From assembly GCA_947650285.1 (NCBI GenBank), contig CANTFL010000375.1:186001-250000 (forward strand): DNA of 64,000 nucleotides, given 5' to 3'. Below, piece after piece: positions 24,726 through 36,883 of this stretch (position 1 is the first letter of the stretch; every line of letters starts with the position of its first letter). The position numbers were made by a program, and so were the translations under genes. A model generated the notes under the pieces. The model was given only the letters and a program-made list of their open reading frames with translations. It had not been told where the DNA came from and searched no databases. The stretch is from Hyaloperonospora brassicae. Lineage: Eukaryota; Oomycota; Peronosporomycetes; Peronosporales; Peronosporaceae.

Positions 24726-25506
24726 TACAACTCTTCCGAGTCAATATTGAAGGAATGTATCCTCCAGAGATAATACTCGTTACCGCTTCGCCATTGGTTG
24801 ATATAGGCCGTAATGTCAACCGATTACACCTCGAATCGCTTCTAGACGGGCGCAATGAGTGTTTAGTGAGATTCTGCATTAAATTTTTGTACTGTAGTGC
24901 AGTGTAAGTAAGATAAAAGAGGTTTATCAAAAAGGCTTAAGTTTATCAAATATATATACAGTTGCAATTTTTCTCCTTCTGAGCATCCCTGTTCATTTTC
25001 TTCACTTCCTCTTTTGCACGTACGGTGTGCGTGTAGGTTTGGGAGCACACACGCTTGTACTATTTGGTACAAGCGCTTATCTAGTAAGAGTCGTGCCCTG
25101 GTACAAAAGCCCAGGACACGAGTGTAGCGCAAACGATTAACCGTGTCATGGTATCAGCAGCATCTCCAAAGTTGTTGCTGGTACAAAATAGTCATTTTCC
25201 GAGATTTACGTGAACATGGTCAAGACGCCACACAAAATATGGCTATCCATAAGCTAGCGCGATTACTTGATCACCTCGAGGCACACCAAACATTTACATA
25301 TTTTGACAAAACCGACATGTGCTGTGCTGATGTATCGGGTAATCACGAAGATAAGAAGTCATCAACCTCGTCTTTCAGTGAAAGCTACGCGGATTAGCCT
25401 GAATACTTGCGAGTAAGTTCTGGTATAACAGATTTACACTGTGAAAGTAATGACCTTGCAGGTTTATTCTACGCAGCAAAGAAATAACAAATTCTTGCTG
25501 CGGGAT
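24726..25506. other. Spacer between pogo element and Gypsy A
   Basis: A plus-strand frame at 25143-25397 (84 codons, non-ATG start) has a helical protein-like segment but no recognised family. A TGGTATCAGC motif at 25149 resembles a retroelement primer-binding site, but no LTR is seen before it. Nothing else is supported. Confidence 0.25.
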
Positions 25507-25978
25507 TGTAACGAGGCACGCTCTTGATCAAATAACTGATCAAGGCCTTGTATTGATAACAGTACAAGGGTGCGTACGCCCGACGTCACGTACAAGTGGC
25601 GCGAGGAAGCGCGACCAAGACAGTACAGAACCCGAAAGCTCTGTCTTGAAGGAAAAATAGGGCTGTTATTTAATACAGTAATGTTTCTTACTAAATCATG
25701 TTTCGTCTTAATCTAACTATATTAAACTACTGTCTCCTATGTGGGTCTTCTGTCCACCACCCATTGCGCGCGTCCAGCAGCGATTGGTGGTTAAATTAGT
25801 CAATGTACACGGTACATCAACCAAGAAGTGGACCCCTCCAAGGACATTAACCTTAAAGGTAATATTCCGACAACATCACTTTTCTCGAGCGATGTTGATT
25901 GAATATTACCAAAATCGATAATATTCAAAAATTGGTACTTCCGTCCCAATATTTATGTAACGGGCTCACCCCGTTACA
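25507..25978 (-). repeat. 3' LTR of Gypsy element A
   Basis: 472 bases; on the minus strand it begins TGTAACGGGGTGAGCCCG followed by TTACA, an inverted repeat at the very LTR start. It contains the conserved nested inverted-repeat block at about 25748-25832. Confidence 0.92.
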
Positions 25979-26047
25979 TCACCCCTCCCTTAACCATCAG
26001 TCACTACAGTGAGTGATTGATTCGTTGGTGACCGAGAGACCACCGTC

Positions 26048-27325
26048 GTGTCGCTCTGGGGACGGGGAGAACTTGTTGGTCTTTTCCTTCTCATTTCGAC
26101 TTTTCAGCGCATGACGAGTCCGTCCATGTGCTGCGCGAGCAAGGCTGCGTCTGAAATGACTGCACGGATTCGTGCAGCCGGAGGGCAAGACACTCAAGAC
26201 TCCGCAGCAGGAGATAATACGCCTGCTTCTGCCAATAAGCAGCCTGCAACACCCATAGTTGCAGGTGCGCGTAGTCATCCACGTGCAGCTTCTTCACCCG
26301 CAGCTTCGGCCGCGGGTGGTAGTTCCACGGACGCCGACCCCGATATGGAGGTAATCTATTCGGGCGAGTCGAATTCCCCGTCCCACTCCAAGCCGTCCGC
26401 GAAGCCCGACCGTATGGTTGCGGAAACGAAAAATGCTGTGCCTCGCGGCATTCTCGCTCCTGAATTGAGGCATGAGGTGTTCGATTCATCCGACGATTCC
26501 GGGAACTCGTCACCGGGATCGAACCAATCGCGCTCGTATTCCTACGACGCGAGTGTGCAACATGAGGAAGTACTTCCTCATGACGATGTCGATGACTCTT
26601 CGCGGAGTCGTCGTAGCCATAGCCGCAGTAATGAGAGGTATTGCGGTGATCGTGGTGCCAGTGCTTACGCTGACATCACGCAAAAAGAGCGAAATCGTGA
26701 CGCGTGACGATCTGCTCCTAAAAACAAGCCATAGTTGTCTTTCGTGAGCGAGCTGAGAGGGTGGTATGGGTATGTCACTAGGAGTTGTCGAATCCCACTC
26801 TATGACTTGTCAACGATTCAGGATCTTGACCCCAGTGCGATAAATTGTCGCGCTGAGCATGAATTTTACATTGATGTCTTCTCTAGACATCGATGGTACC
26901 ACGACAACCGCAAGAGAGACGAGCTCTCTTTTGTGCAGGCGTGGAATTCGTTCATCAGAAACATTGAGATTGTTGGCCGCAAGGTTTGGCTGAATAAAGT
27001 TGATGTTGCTCGCAACAGGTTTGAGCTGAAGTCGCATAACGGTGCTCGGTACAAATTGCACCGATTATCTCGAGAGGCAGGTTTACCTTGCCTCTGGTGG
27101 GGAGAGAAACGTCTGAGTTGTCCTGACAACTCAGTTCGCGCCTCTAGGGAGGCATACCTCCCTAATCAACCCTACTGGAGGGCGCGCATCTCGTCCGAGA
27201 TGCGTCAAGAGATTGGGAACCTACAATCCCTTTACGAACGCAGCGGGCGTTCGTGCGACAATGGCCCTCCATCAAAGGGTGTGTCTCGTCGTAGTTCTCG
27301 ACGAGACCGGGTACATGCAACATGA
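26048..27325 (+). CDS. Antisense open frame in Gypsy A, between chromodomain and LTR
   Basis: The frame is open on the strand opposite to gag-pol for about 425 codons, apart from two close in-frame stops (26705-26707 and about 26732-26734). The first 200 codons (220-codon frame) are Ser/Ala/Asp-rich with an Arg/Ser patch; an ATG is at 26111. The second part (26735-27325) is a folded-looking domain with RKVWLNKVDVARNRFELKS and LSREAGLPCLWWG. Element B carries a homologue at the same place (RKTWIQKLDPARGKF, LSREAGSPCPTWG), with conservative amino-acid changes. It ends almost where the chromodomain remnant on the other strand ends, so the two are convergent. No family recognised; promoter possibly in the adjacent LTR. 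Confidence 0.6.
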
Positions 27326-27500
27326 GCTATGAGCGGGGCTTCCAGCTGTTCCAAGAGGGTGAATACCCTCGCCACTAGACGAGGAAACTTCTCCTTGATC
27401 ATGCATCTTCACGGTGGTTCAAGATACGGTGCACAAAAAGCGTTGACTACCGTGGGAGTCAATCAAGGGATGTGGAAAAGGAGGAAAAACCTCCTCCACG
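27326..27500 (-). pseudogene. Chromodomain remnant of Gypsy A
   Basis: Minus-strand reading gives LIDSHG, then FVHRILNHRE and WRGYSPSWNSWKPRS, in two phases with stops. The pattern matches the intact chromodomain of element B (WRGYPPSYDSWDPRS). Such domains sit at the integrase C-terminus and steer insertion by binding histone marks. Confidence 0.75.
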
Positions 27501-27930
27501 TCGTTCTGCTCACCATCTCGACCTGCACGAGATGAATTGCGCACCAGTTCAATTGCGCAACAGTTTAATTGCGCGAGGATTTAGGGCACGGCAGGGACAG
27601 GTGTTACGCTCTGACCGACACTGTGTGGCAGCAACGCAAGGATCGCGAAGCCGAGCGTCCGAAGGACCGTGCTGAGTATGCGGTCGCACAAATGCAGGTC
27701 GAGCGCGATACTCGCTCCCTCGTTGAGAAGTTGGGGATGGCATGCATGGAGATCACTCGGCTGAATGTAGAGATCTCATCATAACGCATCCTGACTGATC
27801 GTCTGGAGCGCGAACGCAAGAGCCTGATGGAGGTTCTTGAACGTGGGGGTTATCTACCTCGCCGGAAGAGGGCTAGTACTGGCAGTACGGGCGGAGACGT
27901 TCCACTCGAAATGTAGGATGCGTATTCTCT

Positions 27931-29433
27931 CTAAGTGGCAGTTCGATCTTGTATGCGTTGCCTTGTCGGCGCAGTACACGAAAGCGGCCGATGTTCTTGG
28001 CAGTAGTTATTGCTGCCCACATTGATCACTATGTGTCTAGGTAGGTTTACCGTAGATAGTAGGACCAAGTCGCTTTCGACAAATGAATGTACATTTGCCC
28101 TTCCATTCTTGTCAGCGTTACGTTTCTGACGGTCCACCACGTAAGCGATGGAATCCTGCACGAAACGGACCACTGCTTCACGAGCCGGCAGTAATCCTTC
28201 TGCTGACTCGGTATTGTTTTGTTCATTTTGCCTTGTGCTAATTGTAAAAATAGTCCCTTCCTCTTTCTGTTCATCAGCGAGGATGTCGTCATCCTCACTA
28301 GAATAGTCGTTGGCGATGCTGAAAATAACAGCATCGTCATCATCATCTGTATCAATAATAGCGTCATCGCTATTATTGAGGTGATCTTCTTCATCGATGT
28401 CGACTTGATCGACGTCAATCATACGTGGCGACGCATCAGTCGGCACGTGATGATCAAGAGCCAGAACGGTTTTTGCACGAGCGATTGACTCCTCACCTAA
28501 GCCAAGAGTTACATTTTAAAAGGGTGGGCATACGTGGATGGCGTAAGACATTAACGAAGCACGTTGTGTGCTGTGTAGAAGCATGCACCAAATTATGGGT
28601 GGCGAATTCCACCATCGGTAGGAATTCGCTCCAACTCGGGAACGAGTGGACGTATCCTCGAAGGTTCTCTTTGAGGACACGATTGGCACGTTCTGTCTGA
28701 CCATTTGTTTCGGGATGGTCAGACGTCGACATCTTTAGCCGTGTTCCGAGTGAGCGTAACACGTATTGCCAAAAGTCTGCCGTGAACTGATGGTCACGGC
28801 CTGAAACGAGTTCATGGGGTAACCCGTGAAGTCGAAATATCGTGTCGATAAAGACACGAGCACAGCCTTGTGCCGTGATCAACTCGGGGATAGCAGCAAG
28901 ATGCACCATCTTGCTGAACCGGTCAACGAACACAAGAATACCATTATTCAAGTGAGCGTTTTCGATGAAACCGAAGACGAAGTCCATTGAAACAGACCGT
29001 TAGCACTCTGCCGGGACAGGTAGAGACTGTAAGGATGCACAAGATGAAGGACTGGTCTTCACACGTTGACAAGCCTCGCAATCACGAATGTATTTGCGGA
29101 CAAACTGATACTGGCGGGGCCAGTACTTACCGTAAGGTAAGTCTTTGCCCGATCACGATGCCCGCCTGTTGGAACATCGTGACACTCATGCAAGATGCAC
29201 AAGCGCAAATTGTTATGAGCGGGGACGTCGACACGAGGCGTGTCTTCGGCAACAGATGTATAGTATAGCAATCCGTTGCGTGTACTATACCGATCCGATG
29301 AGGATCGGTACAAAGCTGGTAAATCCCTCATGGATTTACTGGATGGATTCACCAGATGATCCATCAAGCGCAGAAGACCCTTGTCCTCTGCGCAAGCCTT
29401 TCGCACGTCGCCCAGTAAACTTGACGACGGCAC
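27931..29433 (-). pseudogene. Integrase of Gypsy A, broken, with acidic insert
   Basis: Three consecutive minus-strand pieces. 29433-29059 is the zinc-binding H2C2 region (HECHDVPTGGH). 28987-28493 is the catalytic core with MDFVFG, SGRDHQF and NGQTERAN, giving the D, D and E positions. 28446-27931 is the C-terminal region (RFVQDSIAYVVDRQKRNAD...LVLLSTVNLP). Between core and C-terminal region lies an insert of about 80 residues dominated by Asp, Glu, Ser and Ile that ordinary Gypsy integrases lack; element B has a comparable one. Frames are disrupted at each junction. Confidence 0.88.
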
Positions 29434-29586
29434 ACTAGCTGTAAGTGTTGCAACAGTGGACTCATCTTTACTGTTGGATTGCGCGCCCGACTCGAAAGCG
29501 GGTCGGCGCGATAGGGCGTCAGCGACGACGTTGAGTCTTCCCAGTTTATACTCTACGGAGAAGTTGTACTCCGTGAAGAAAGACAG

Positions 29587-31126
29587 CTACCTCGACATTC
29601 TTTGCGAGAGACGTGGACTGTTTACGGCCTTGCTTAAAGACGCATGGTCCATATAGACGATGAACGGTCTACCCCTCAAGAGATAGACACGAAACTTAGT
29701 CAGTGCGTACTTCACGGCAAGGCGTTCCTTTTCATGCACTGGGTAATTTCGTTTAACTGGTTGCAGCTGACGCGATTGATAACAGATGACGCGCTCTGCG
29801 CCATATGTATCAAATTGCATCAACGCATAGCCGATTGAAAAATCTCTGGCGTCGCGGACCACATGAAAAGTTCTGTCCTGATCTGCAATCGCTAGTATCG
29901 GCGATTGCATCAAGCTTTGATTGATACCTTCAAAGAAACGCTGACAGTCAGCGTTCCATGACCACTTCACATTTTTCTTGAGTAAACAAGAAAGATGCAC
30001 AGTCATCTCGGCGTACTTGCTCGAGTCCTTGTGCAAGTACGACGCTAGGCCAAAGAACTTACGAAGCCTCTTGACATCGACTGGCACAGGCCAGTCGGTG
30101 ATCGCCTTGATCTTTTGGGATCAGGGCGTACGCCGTGTTTACTCACAATGCACTCAATAAGTGGTATTTCTCTAGACGCGAAGATATACTTCTTGAGGTT
30201 GGCGTACAACTTATGCTTGCGCATAAGTTGAAGAACCTGACGAACGTGAGTTCTGTGAACTTCAACGTCCGTCTTTACGTCCATAGCCCGGATATGGACG
30301 AACACATCGTCGAAGTAACTCGGTGCGAAGTCTCGCACCGGTCTCAACAGATTTGTGACACATCTGTTGAACGTTGCAGGGGCGTTACTCAGCCCCTGTT
30401 GCATAACTAGCCACTCCTACAACATACTGCTGGGGGTACTCACTGCTATGTACGGGATGTCCCGTTCACGCATTAATACCTGATCGAAGGCATCTATCAG
30501 ATCTATGGACGAAACAATGATGCACTTAGACATATCATCAATGACCACGTCCTAGCTCGGTATTGGCGTCTGAGCCGGTACCGTTGCAGCTATCAACATA
30601 TCGAATGCGTGCACTATCCGCCATTCTCATGTGGCCTTTCGCACACAGAAGGGCGAAAGGATATGAGGGGAAGTTGATTTACTCACATGACCCGCGGCCA
30701 AGCAATCGGTAAAGAAATTGTCGATCGCTATTGCTTGTTCACGATGCACTGACCACTACTTCAGACACATTACTTTAAACGCGGTTTGAGTTCGATATCA
30801 TGTCGAGTATCTATATCATTCGGCAACTCACACGGTATAGATTCAGGGAATACATCCCTGAACTCTATCAAATCCTTATACAAAGGATCTGACTGTAGCG
30901 ACTTCCAGGATTGAGACGTGTATCTCTTCATCTGAGTCTTCTTATCGAGGACACTTCCGTCCATCGATGTGCTGCTGAGAACCCGTTCGTTCTCAGCAAA
31001 TACTGTTGCCGACCGAACATCGGCCACATACTCATCCTCTGTGACGAGTATGCAGATCTGCTTGACTTTGCCAACACGCAGATCACGTAAGAACCGTTTC
31101 GGTCCTATCGTTGGCAAATTAGTCAT
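29587..31126 (-). pseudogene. Reverse transcriptase-RNase H of Gypsy A, broken
   Basis: 31126-30770 holds the pre-RT segment (YKDLIEFRDVFPESIPCELP). 30404-30045 holds the palm with SYFDDVFVH, the YFDD form of the catalytic motif, then LKKYIFASREIPLI. 30087-29587 holds the connection and RNase H region (FHVVRDARDFSIGYALMQF, YPVHEKERLAVKYAL, YMDHASL). Stops and frameshifts separate the pieces, and sequence around 30410-30770 is degraded. Confidence 0.9.
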
Positions 31127-32160
31127 CTCCGAAGCTAACTATGGAGTTGCAGCCAGATCAAGCGTACAAGTGTCAACGATTGATCCGTCTTGACCAAAAC
31201 GTTCAACATCTCGGTTTCCTCCTCGGAACTTGTTTCCACATGTTTCTAAGAGCCGAATTCCTTAGCAAGTGACTCTTGAGAAGTTCCTTTCTCAAACACG
31301 TGGGGACTTATTCCCTCGACGTCTTCTGACTGTGGCTGTGCAACAACATTCAGATCTCGATCCTATACAGTCGGTTCTTTAGTCGACCGCGGATGACCGT
31401 GTTGCCCTTTGGCGGCAACAGGTTTCTTACTTCTAGGATGTTGCCCGCTAGGCATGCATCCATGTCCCGGTCCACTCGACTTCTTCGAGTTGTGAACCTT
31501 CGGCTCTGCCAGTACATCTGTACAGCCGCCGGAATCTTGCTCGACAGTGTAGCGATCAGCAACACTGAGGTCTTGTGCAGTAGTGCTAACGACCGTACCG
31601 CAAGTGAGGCCATCGCACTCACTCGCAGTACATCCACACGCTTATAAACGGTCCGTGACGTTCATCAGATGGTTATCTGATGAACAAGCGGCAGACATCG
31701 TCACGGATCGATGCTGACAGCTAACCCTTGGTTTTTACCTTCTGAGCCAAGGTAATCTCATGATGACATCAAATTTGTCATCCAGATCCAGTACGATGAA
31801 ATCATCATCGTACTGTTTTCCCTCTACCGTGTAGTGAATTCCAACTACTCGTTTCTAAACGGTTATCGATGCGCCTGTTGCAAGGTGCACCGTCATCCTC
31901 GTGAGGGGAATGTCGTGCTCAACGAAATTGAGCCTACGATCCTCTAGTGACTGGCGACGAACAAAGTTGTTCGACGCCCCACAGTCAAATAGGTTGCGAA
32001 GTGACAAATTTGTTGTCACTCGCAACTTCAAGGTAATGTGTGATATCTCATCACCAGGTGCAGATACACCCAGTGACTATGTATCTGGATCAACTTTCGT
32101 CAAAACTTGCAAATTCTCTTGAGGTTGCTGGATCAGTAGGGCGCTCCGCCCCTACTGATT
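31127..32160 (-). pseudogene. Aspartic protease and linker of Gypsy A, broken
   Basis: The catalytic motif DCGASN reads on the minus strand at 31971-31986, and a following DDKFDVI segment lies near 31760-31785, both typical of retroviral-type aspartic proteases. The remainder to 31127 is frameshifted linker. Confidence 0.75.
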
Positions 32161-32170
32161 CCGGCCTTTT

Positions 32171-33304
32171 TTATGGTCCGTCTTGCTGTTGCGGCTTCGC
32201 AACTGCGCTGGACCCACGCCCATTGCCCTTTCTGGCAAAAGGTCGTCCATTTCGCTCAGTACTGTTTGGTACTGGGCGTGGAGCACTACACTCGTATGCG
32301 TAGTGCCCTAACTTCTGACAGCGATTGCGCCTCTGCAATCGCTTGTTGTTTGTAGAGCGAGGTCTCTCGCTCTCAACATAGCAGAGGTCCATTGGTTCTG
32401 GACCTCCGATCTCTTGTCGTCTCGGTGGACGGTAAGAGTTTGAGCTAGCATGAGCCTGTCTCATGCTAAAGTCTTCCTGTTCCGCTGCTGCAATATCATC
32501 TTCTAGAGTATTTAACTTTAGACGAAACAGGTGGTTCCTGACGGGCCCGTCTGAGAACCCTTGCATGAACACCGTAATAAACGTGTGTTTATTTACCGAA
32601 TTTGCAGTTATACTACTCGTTAGGAGTCGTATATGCTGAGCGTAAGCGTGCACATCACGCTTACCTTGTTTGAGTTTCAGGATCTCTGATCGAGGCCTGA
32701 ACTCGCCCCTTGACGGCTCAAACGTTCGTTTGAGCCGGGATTCGAAGGATTTAAGCGACTCAAAAGCGTATGGGTCGCTCATTTCCAGCCATAAGGCCCA
32801 AATCTTGGCACGTCCTACCAAGTGGGATTGAGCAAATGTTAGTTTCATTTGCTCATCGTCGATGCGACGTGACTTTATGGCTCTGTCGAATTCAAAAGAC
32901 CATAACAACAGGGAGTCTACCTCGACTCCTCTGTACTTGGAGATATCAACCTTCAAGATTTCGGGACGACGCGTGTGCGTCGTCCCGCCCACAGCAGAAT
33001 TGAATTGCTGCTGTCTCAACAGCTCTGTCCGTTGAGCACCGAGTTCTCCTAACTGCTCAGCCTGTTGAGAGGATTGGCGGTGAAGCAAGGCTACTCTCTC
33101 TCGCTAGGCGCCAAATTTATCTTGAGTTAACCTGTCGATAGCGGCATGTTGTTGGTCTCTGACAAGAGATTCCAACGTAGCTGTAGCGCCAATGTCGGCC
33201 ACGGTAGAGCTCATTCGCCTTACCGCAGCCCATTCGAGGGAACTCAAATGGGCGAAGCCTTCACGTGTGACGTGAACGATTTCTCCCTCGTCCATCATGT
33301 TCAT
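32171..33304 (-). pseudogene. Gag of Gypsy A, one in-frame stop
   Basis: The ATG at 33304 opens a reading frame that continues in the same phase to 32171, interrupted only by a TAG at 33104-33106; otherwise it would be 377 aa. The middle matches retrotransposon gag (WSFEFDRAIKSRRIDDEQMK, LVGRAKIWALWLEM). The C-terminal zinc knuckle reads RCQKLGHYAYEC: the first Cys of the CX2CX4HX4C pattern is replaced, so nucleic-acid binding would be impaired. Confidence 0.88.
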
Positions 33305-33352
33305 GATGAATAAGATGGGTGGTCGTTTGACAGACTACAAAGTGCTACGAGG

Positions 33353-33824
33353 TGTAATGGGGCACGCTCTTGCTCAGATAACTGATCAAGGCCTTGTATT
33401 GATCACAGTACAAGGGAGCGTACGCCCGAAGTCACGTACAAGTGGCGCGAGGAAGCGCGACCAAGACAGTACAGAACCCGAAAGCTCTGTCTTGAAGGAA
33501 AAATAGGGCTGTTATTCAATACAGTAATGTTTCTTACTAAATCATGTTTCGTCTTAATCTAACTATATTAAACTACTGTCTCCTATGTGGGTCTTCTGTC
33601 CACCACCCATTGCGCGCGTCCAGCAGCGATTGGTGGTTAAATTAGTCAATGTACACGGTACATCAACCAAGAAGTGGACCCCTCCAAGGACATTAACCTT
33701 AGAGGTAATATTCCGACAACATCACTTTTCTCGAGTGATGTTGATTGAATATTACCAAAATCGATAATATTCAAAAATTGGTACTTCCGTCCCAATATTT
33801 ATGTAACGGACCCACTTCGTTACA
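33353..33824 (-). repeat. 5' LTR of Gypsy element A
   Basis: 472 bases, same limits as the partner LTR. Just inside it the minus strand reads CCTCGTAGCACTTTG, the position of a primer-binding site. Element B has CCTGGTAGAACTTTG at the same place, so a shared tRNA primer is likely, though not identified. Confidence 0.9.
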
Positions 33825-35904
33825 AGGACCCTCTTATGCATTTACCTGATCATGGAAACAATGAAATACACTTTGCGACAGACAATCACATCTTTTTCTC
33901 GGCGGATATCCAAGCTGCGGGTATGTATAATTTGAATGTCTCTTGTCTCCTACTAAGCTATCACCGCTGACAAAGTGAGTAGTCCTGCTGCCCATCCAGC
34001 TATCGAATATGCAGTAAATTATCATTAACGATTTCTTGAGAATGGACTGACGCATGATCATAACGGAACACGGTGTAAAGCATGTAATTGGGTACGTTCT
34101 GTAAGGCTCGCTGTCAAACTGTTGTCGTGATGGCTGATATGAAGCTGAATTGATCTGTCTTAACTAATTGTTGATATGTATCCAACACTTAAGCCTTTAT
34201 GAATATAGCGTCGAGAATTTGATGGTTGGTTGTAGCTTGCTCAAGTGGATACTTGCGCATTATAGGTGGTTCTAACTCTGGCGACTCATGCTGTCTGGAT
34301 TTGGACTTGACTGATGATGTCGACTAGTTCTGTTTCTATGCTTGCCGATCATTACGCGTGAGATTGAGTGCTCTTGAAATTTAGGGACTCTACCAGCGGC
34401 GATCATATTACTGAATCGTCCTTCGTCGTAGCCGAACGGCGATCATCACATCCCTGAGATATCCACACATCCATTGCCTCATGATTGTCGATTTCCAAGT
34501 AATAGTCGCTGCAACGTCTTATTTTCCTTTCAACAAGCTGCTGATTGCGAAATACATCGTCATACATCAATCGGTACATTCTAAGCTTTAGTGCTACACG
34601 AAGTGAACTTGCATACGACAAAAAGCCTTCTCTAGCTGTAAAGTTGTCGATGTGCGGTCAGTAAGCATGGTGTAGATCTCATCAGCCTCATCTGACCTCG
34701 ACAGCAAGCAACATTTATCACTGGCAAATTATTGTGCAGCAATCACACGTCGTGAATCGATCGACATCCACAGTCTTATGTCACAGGTCAATCCTAGTCG
34801 ATAAGATAGTATTGCATGAGTCATTTTCGCATTCAGTATGCTCGGAGGCTCATTTAATCAAGCTTCAGGTGGGCTACATCGTGACCTTATAAGACCGAAT
34901 GCACTCCAATTACGACTTCGTCGATTACTCGTGAACTATTATAGTGTAATACCACCGCAATGCTGCGATTGCATCAAATACAACACAATTTTGCATCTTT
35001 TTGCTTACATAGGGGCAAGGACGACTCTCTGTCACCAAATTGGTAAGTGTCTACCTGGACATGAGCAGCACATATTAAAATACGGAGCGCTAAATGATCA
35101 TGCAAGCTCGACACACCCTTGGTATCAACTTAGTCTTTCGGTGCTCATAATTTACGGAATACTACAAGAGATTACACAAGTGTTTGAATGAGGCAGATGT
35201 TTTCACATGCACAAAAGTTATGATCTCATAATATTGTTGCGTACATAACTTTTTATTTTGAACACAAATGCATTTGGCATTGATGCTGGCTTTGTGTCGT
35301 ATAAAAAGTCAGGCTTCATCCACGACGATCAAATTCACACGGAGATCATTGATATCGTCAATACAAACGGTTTTGACATGCATCAAGCAGTACCATCTTT
35401 TCGTGGGCTGTCTATAAGATCAATCATAAGACACATGCTTACGATTGTGAAGGAACATTATCGGCTTTATCACGATACCCATTCGCCGCAAAAATGTATG
35501 AAACTACAATCTTTCGCAATTAATCAAATGGAATGTAGATTGGATACATAGTGCAGTCTCCTATATCGTATATTTTAGACATCCCCTCGTACCGACGTCC
35601 TAGTGTTCCCTCGCTAATTTACAACTTAAATCCAAACTCAAGCTGCCTTTTGGAGTTCGCACAAATGTTAAATGATATTGTGCTTTCATCTGGTTGGCCG
35701 AAACCGTCTACGGTCTATGATCTTACACACCCCGCGTAAGCAAAAGTAACGAAGCAAATTTGTGCCACCCATGACAAGCCCGATCATGTTTGATAGAGAG
35801 GCACCCTCCGCTGGTACTGACATATTACAAGCTACCTATTCTGACAGAGCGTAAGCAGGTGACTCAGACTCTCACGTACACTATACGCGCCGAGCAAGAC
35901 TTTA
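33825..35904. other. Spacer, unidentified weak frames
   Basis: Plus-strand frames at 34838-35191, 35258-35551 and 35551-35739 and a minus frame at 34621-34403 may be a decayed transposon gene, but no domain is recognised. No LTR or inverted repeat is seen around them. Confidence 0.3.
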
Positions 35905-36300
35905 TGCAAGGCACACTCTCACCATTCAACTAGTGAGCCATTTGCACTTATGCCAGGTCAGAGGTGTGTGTGCTACCAGAACCTCACGAACACTGCACGT
36001 GAAGAGAAGAAAAGAGACTGAGCAAAAACTTCTCAGAATGAGGGAAAAGTGGAACACTATTAATATAGTAAACGGTTTTCATATAACCTGTTTTGTGAGA
36101 CTTAAACTATGTTAAACTACAAATTCCAGATGTAAAATCTCTCTCCCTACCCATTGCGCACGTCTTGCAGCGATTGGTAGTTTATTTTGTTGATATCATG
36201 GCATGTATCAACCAATAAGTGGAGCGGCAAAAGAATATTACCTTAAATGCAATATTTCAGTAATATATCCTCAGCCAAGTGATATTGATGAGAACACGAC
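35905..36300 (-). repeat. Truncated LTR fragment (Gypsy-type)
   Basis: Starts TGCAAGGCACACTCT, like the LTR of element A, and carries the conserved block CCCATTGCGCACGTCTTGCA with ATCAACCAATAAGTGGA at about 36147-36228. Similarity fades after about 36300, so the end is missing. Confidence 0.65.
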
Positions 36301-36878
36301 TAGGAGCACATCCCATTTTTGCTACAGGCACACCCGCTCTCCTAAAATGATAAAAGGACTTCCAACTTTTCGAAACTATGCAGCACTACAGATGCACGAC
36401 TTCGCGGAAACGACGCAATTGCTACTTGCTCCACTGTGATACCATGGTACGTACTACGCTTGATATGTTCCTTCCTAAAGAAAAGGTCATGTTGATGTAT
36501 TAACCGGCGACAGAAGACGGCTGTTGTCTAGCTTTTGCTTGCATCTTTCAGTGCTCGACGTGGTTTGTCATGAGCGTCTGGATCCAATTGTATCCAGCAT
36601 CGACACAATTGAGACTTCGTGCGGCCACTTAGCTCAGCAGAAAGCCGCGGCCAGAGTCTGGGCAACTCGATACCCCACTCGCGATATCTTGTAAGAATGA
36701 GCCATCTTTCTTCTCGGTGAGCTTACGGGACGATAAGTCCGGGTTGATGCAGTCAACGTATCGGTCTCGGTGCGCTGGTTGCGTTCGCCCGGGCACACGA
36801 TGACAAATGCCGTTCCACGGTACTTGATCCTAATTGAACTCACTGCCTTTTGGCATGTATGCACGAAGTGCAGGCAGC

Positions 36879-36883
36879 AGCCG
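36879..36883. repeat. Target-site duplication, left copy (AGCCG)
   Basis: Five bases directly before the solo LTR; identical to 37326-37330. Confidence 0.9.

Larger units (their letters stand above)
25507..33824 (-). mobile_element. Ty3/Gypsy chromodomain LTR retrotransposon, element A
   Basis: 8318 bases with two 472-base LTRs (about 14 mismatches by eye) and, reading on the minus strand, gag, aspartic protease, reverse transcriptase, RNase H, integrase and chromodomain remnant in the order usual for chromoviruses. A polypurine stretch (AAGGGAGGGGTGA on the minus strand, 25979-25991) abuts the 3' LTR. All pol pieces are interrupted. No matching target duplication is seen at the outer ends. 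Between the chromodomain and 3' LTR lies an oppositely oriented open frame, listed separately. Confidence 0.92.
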
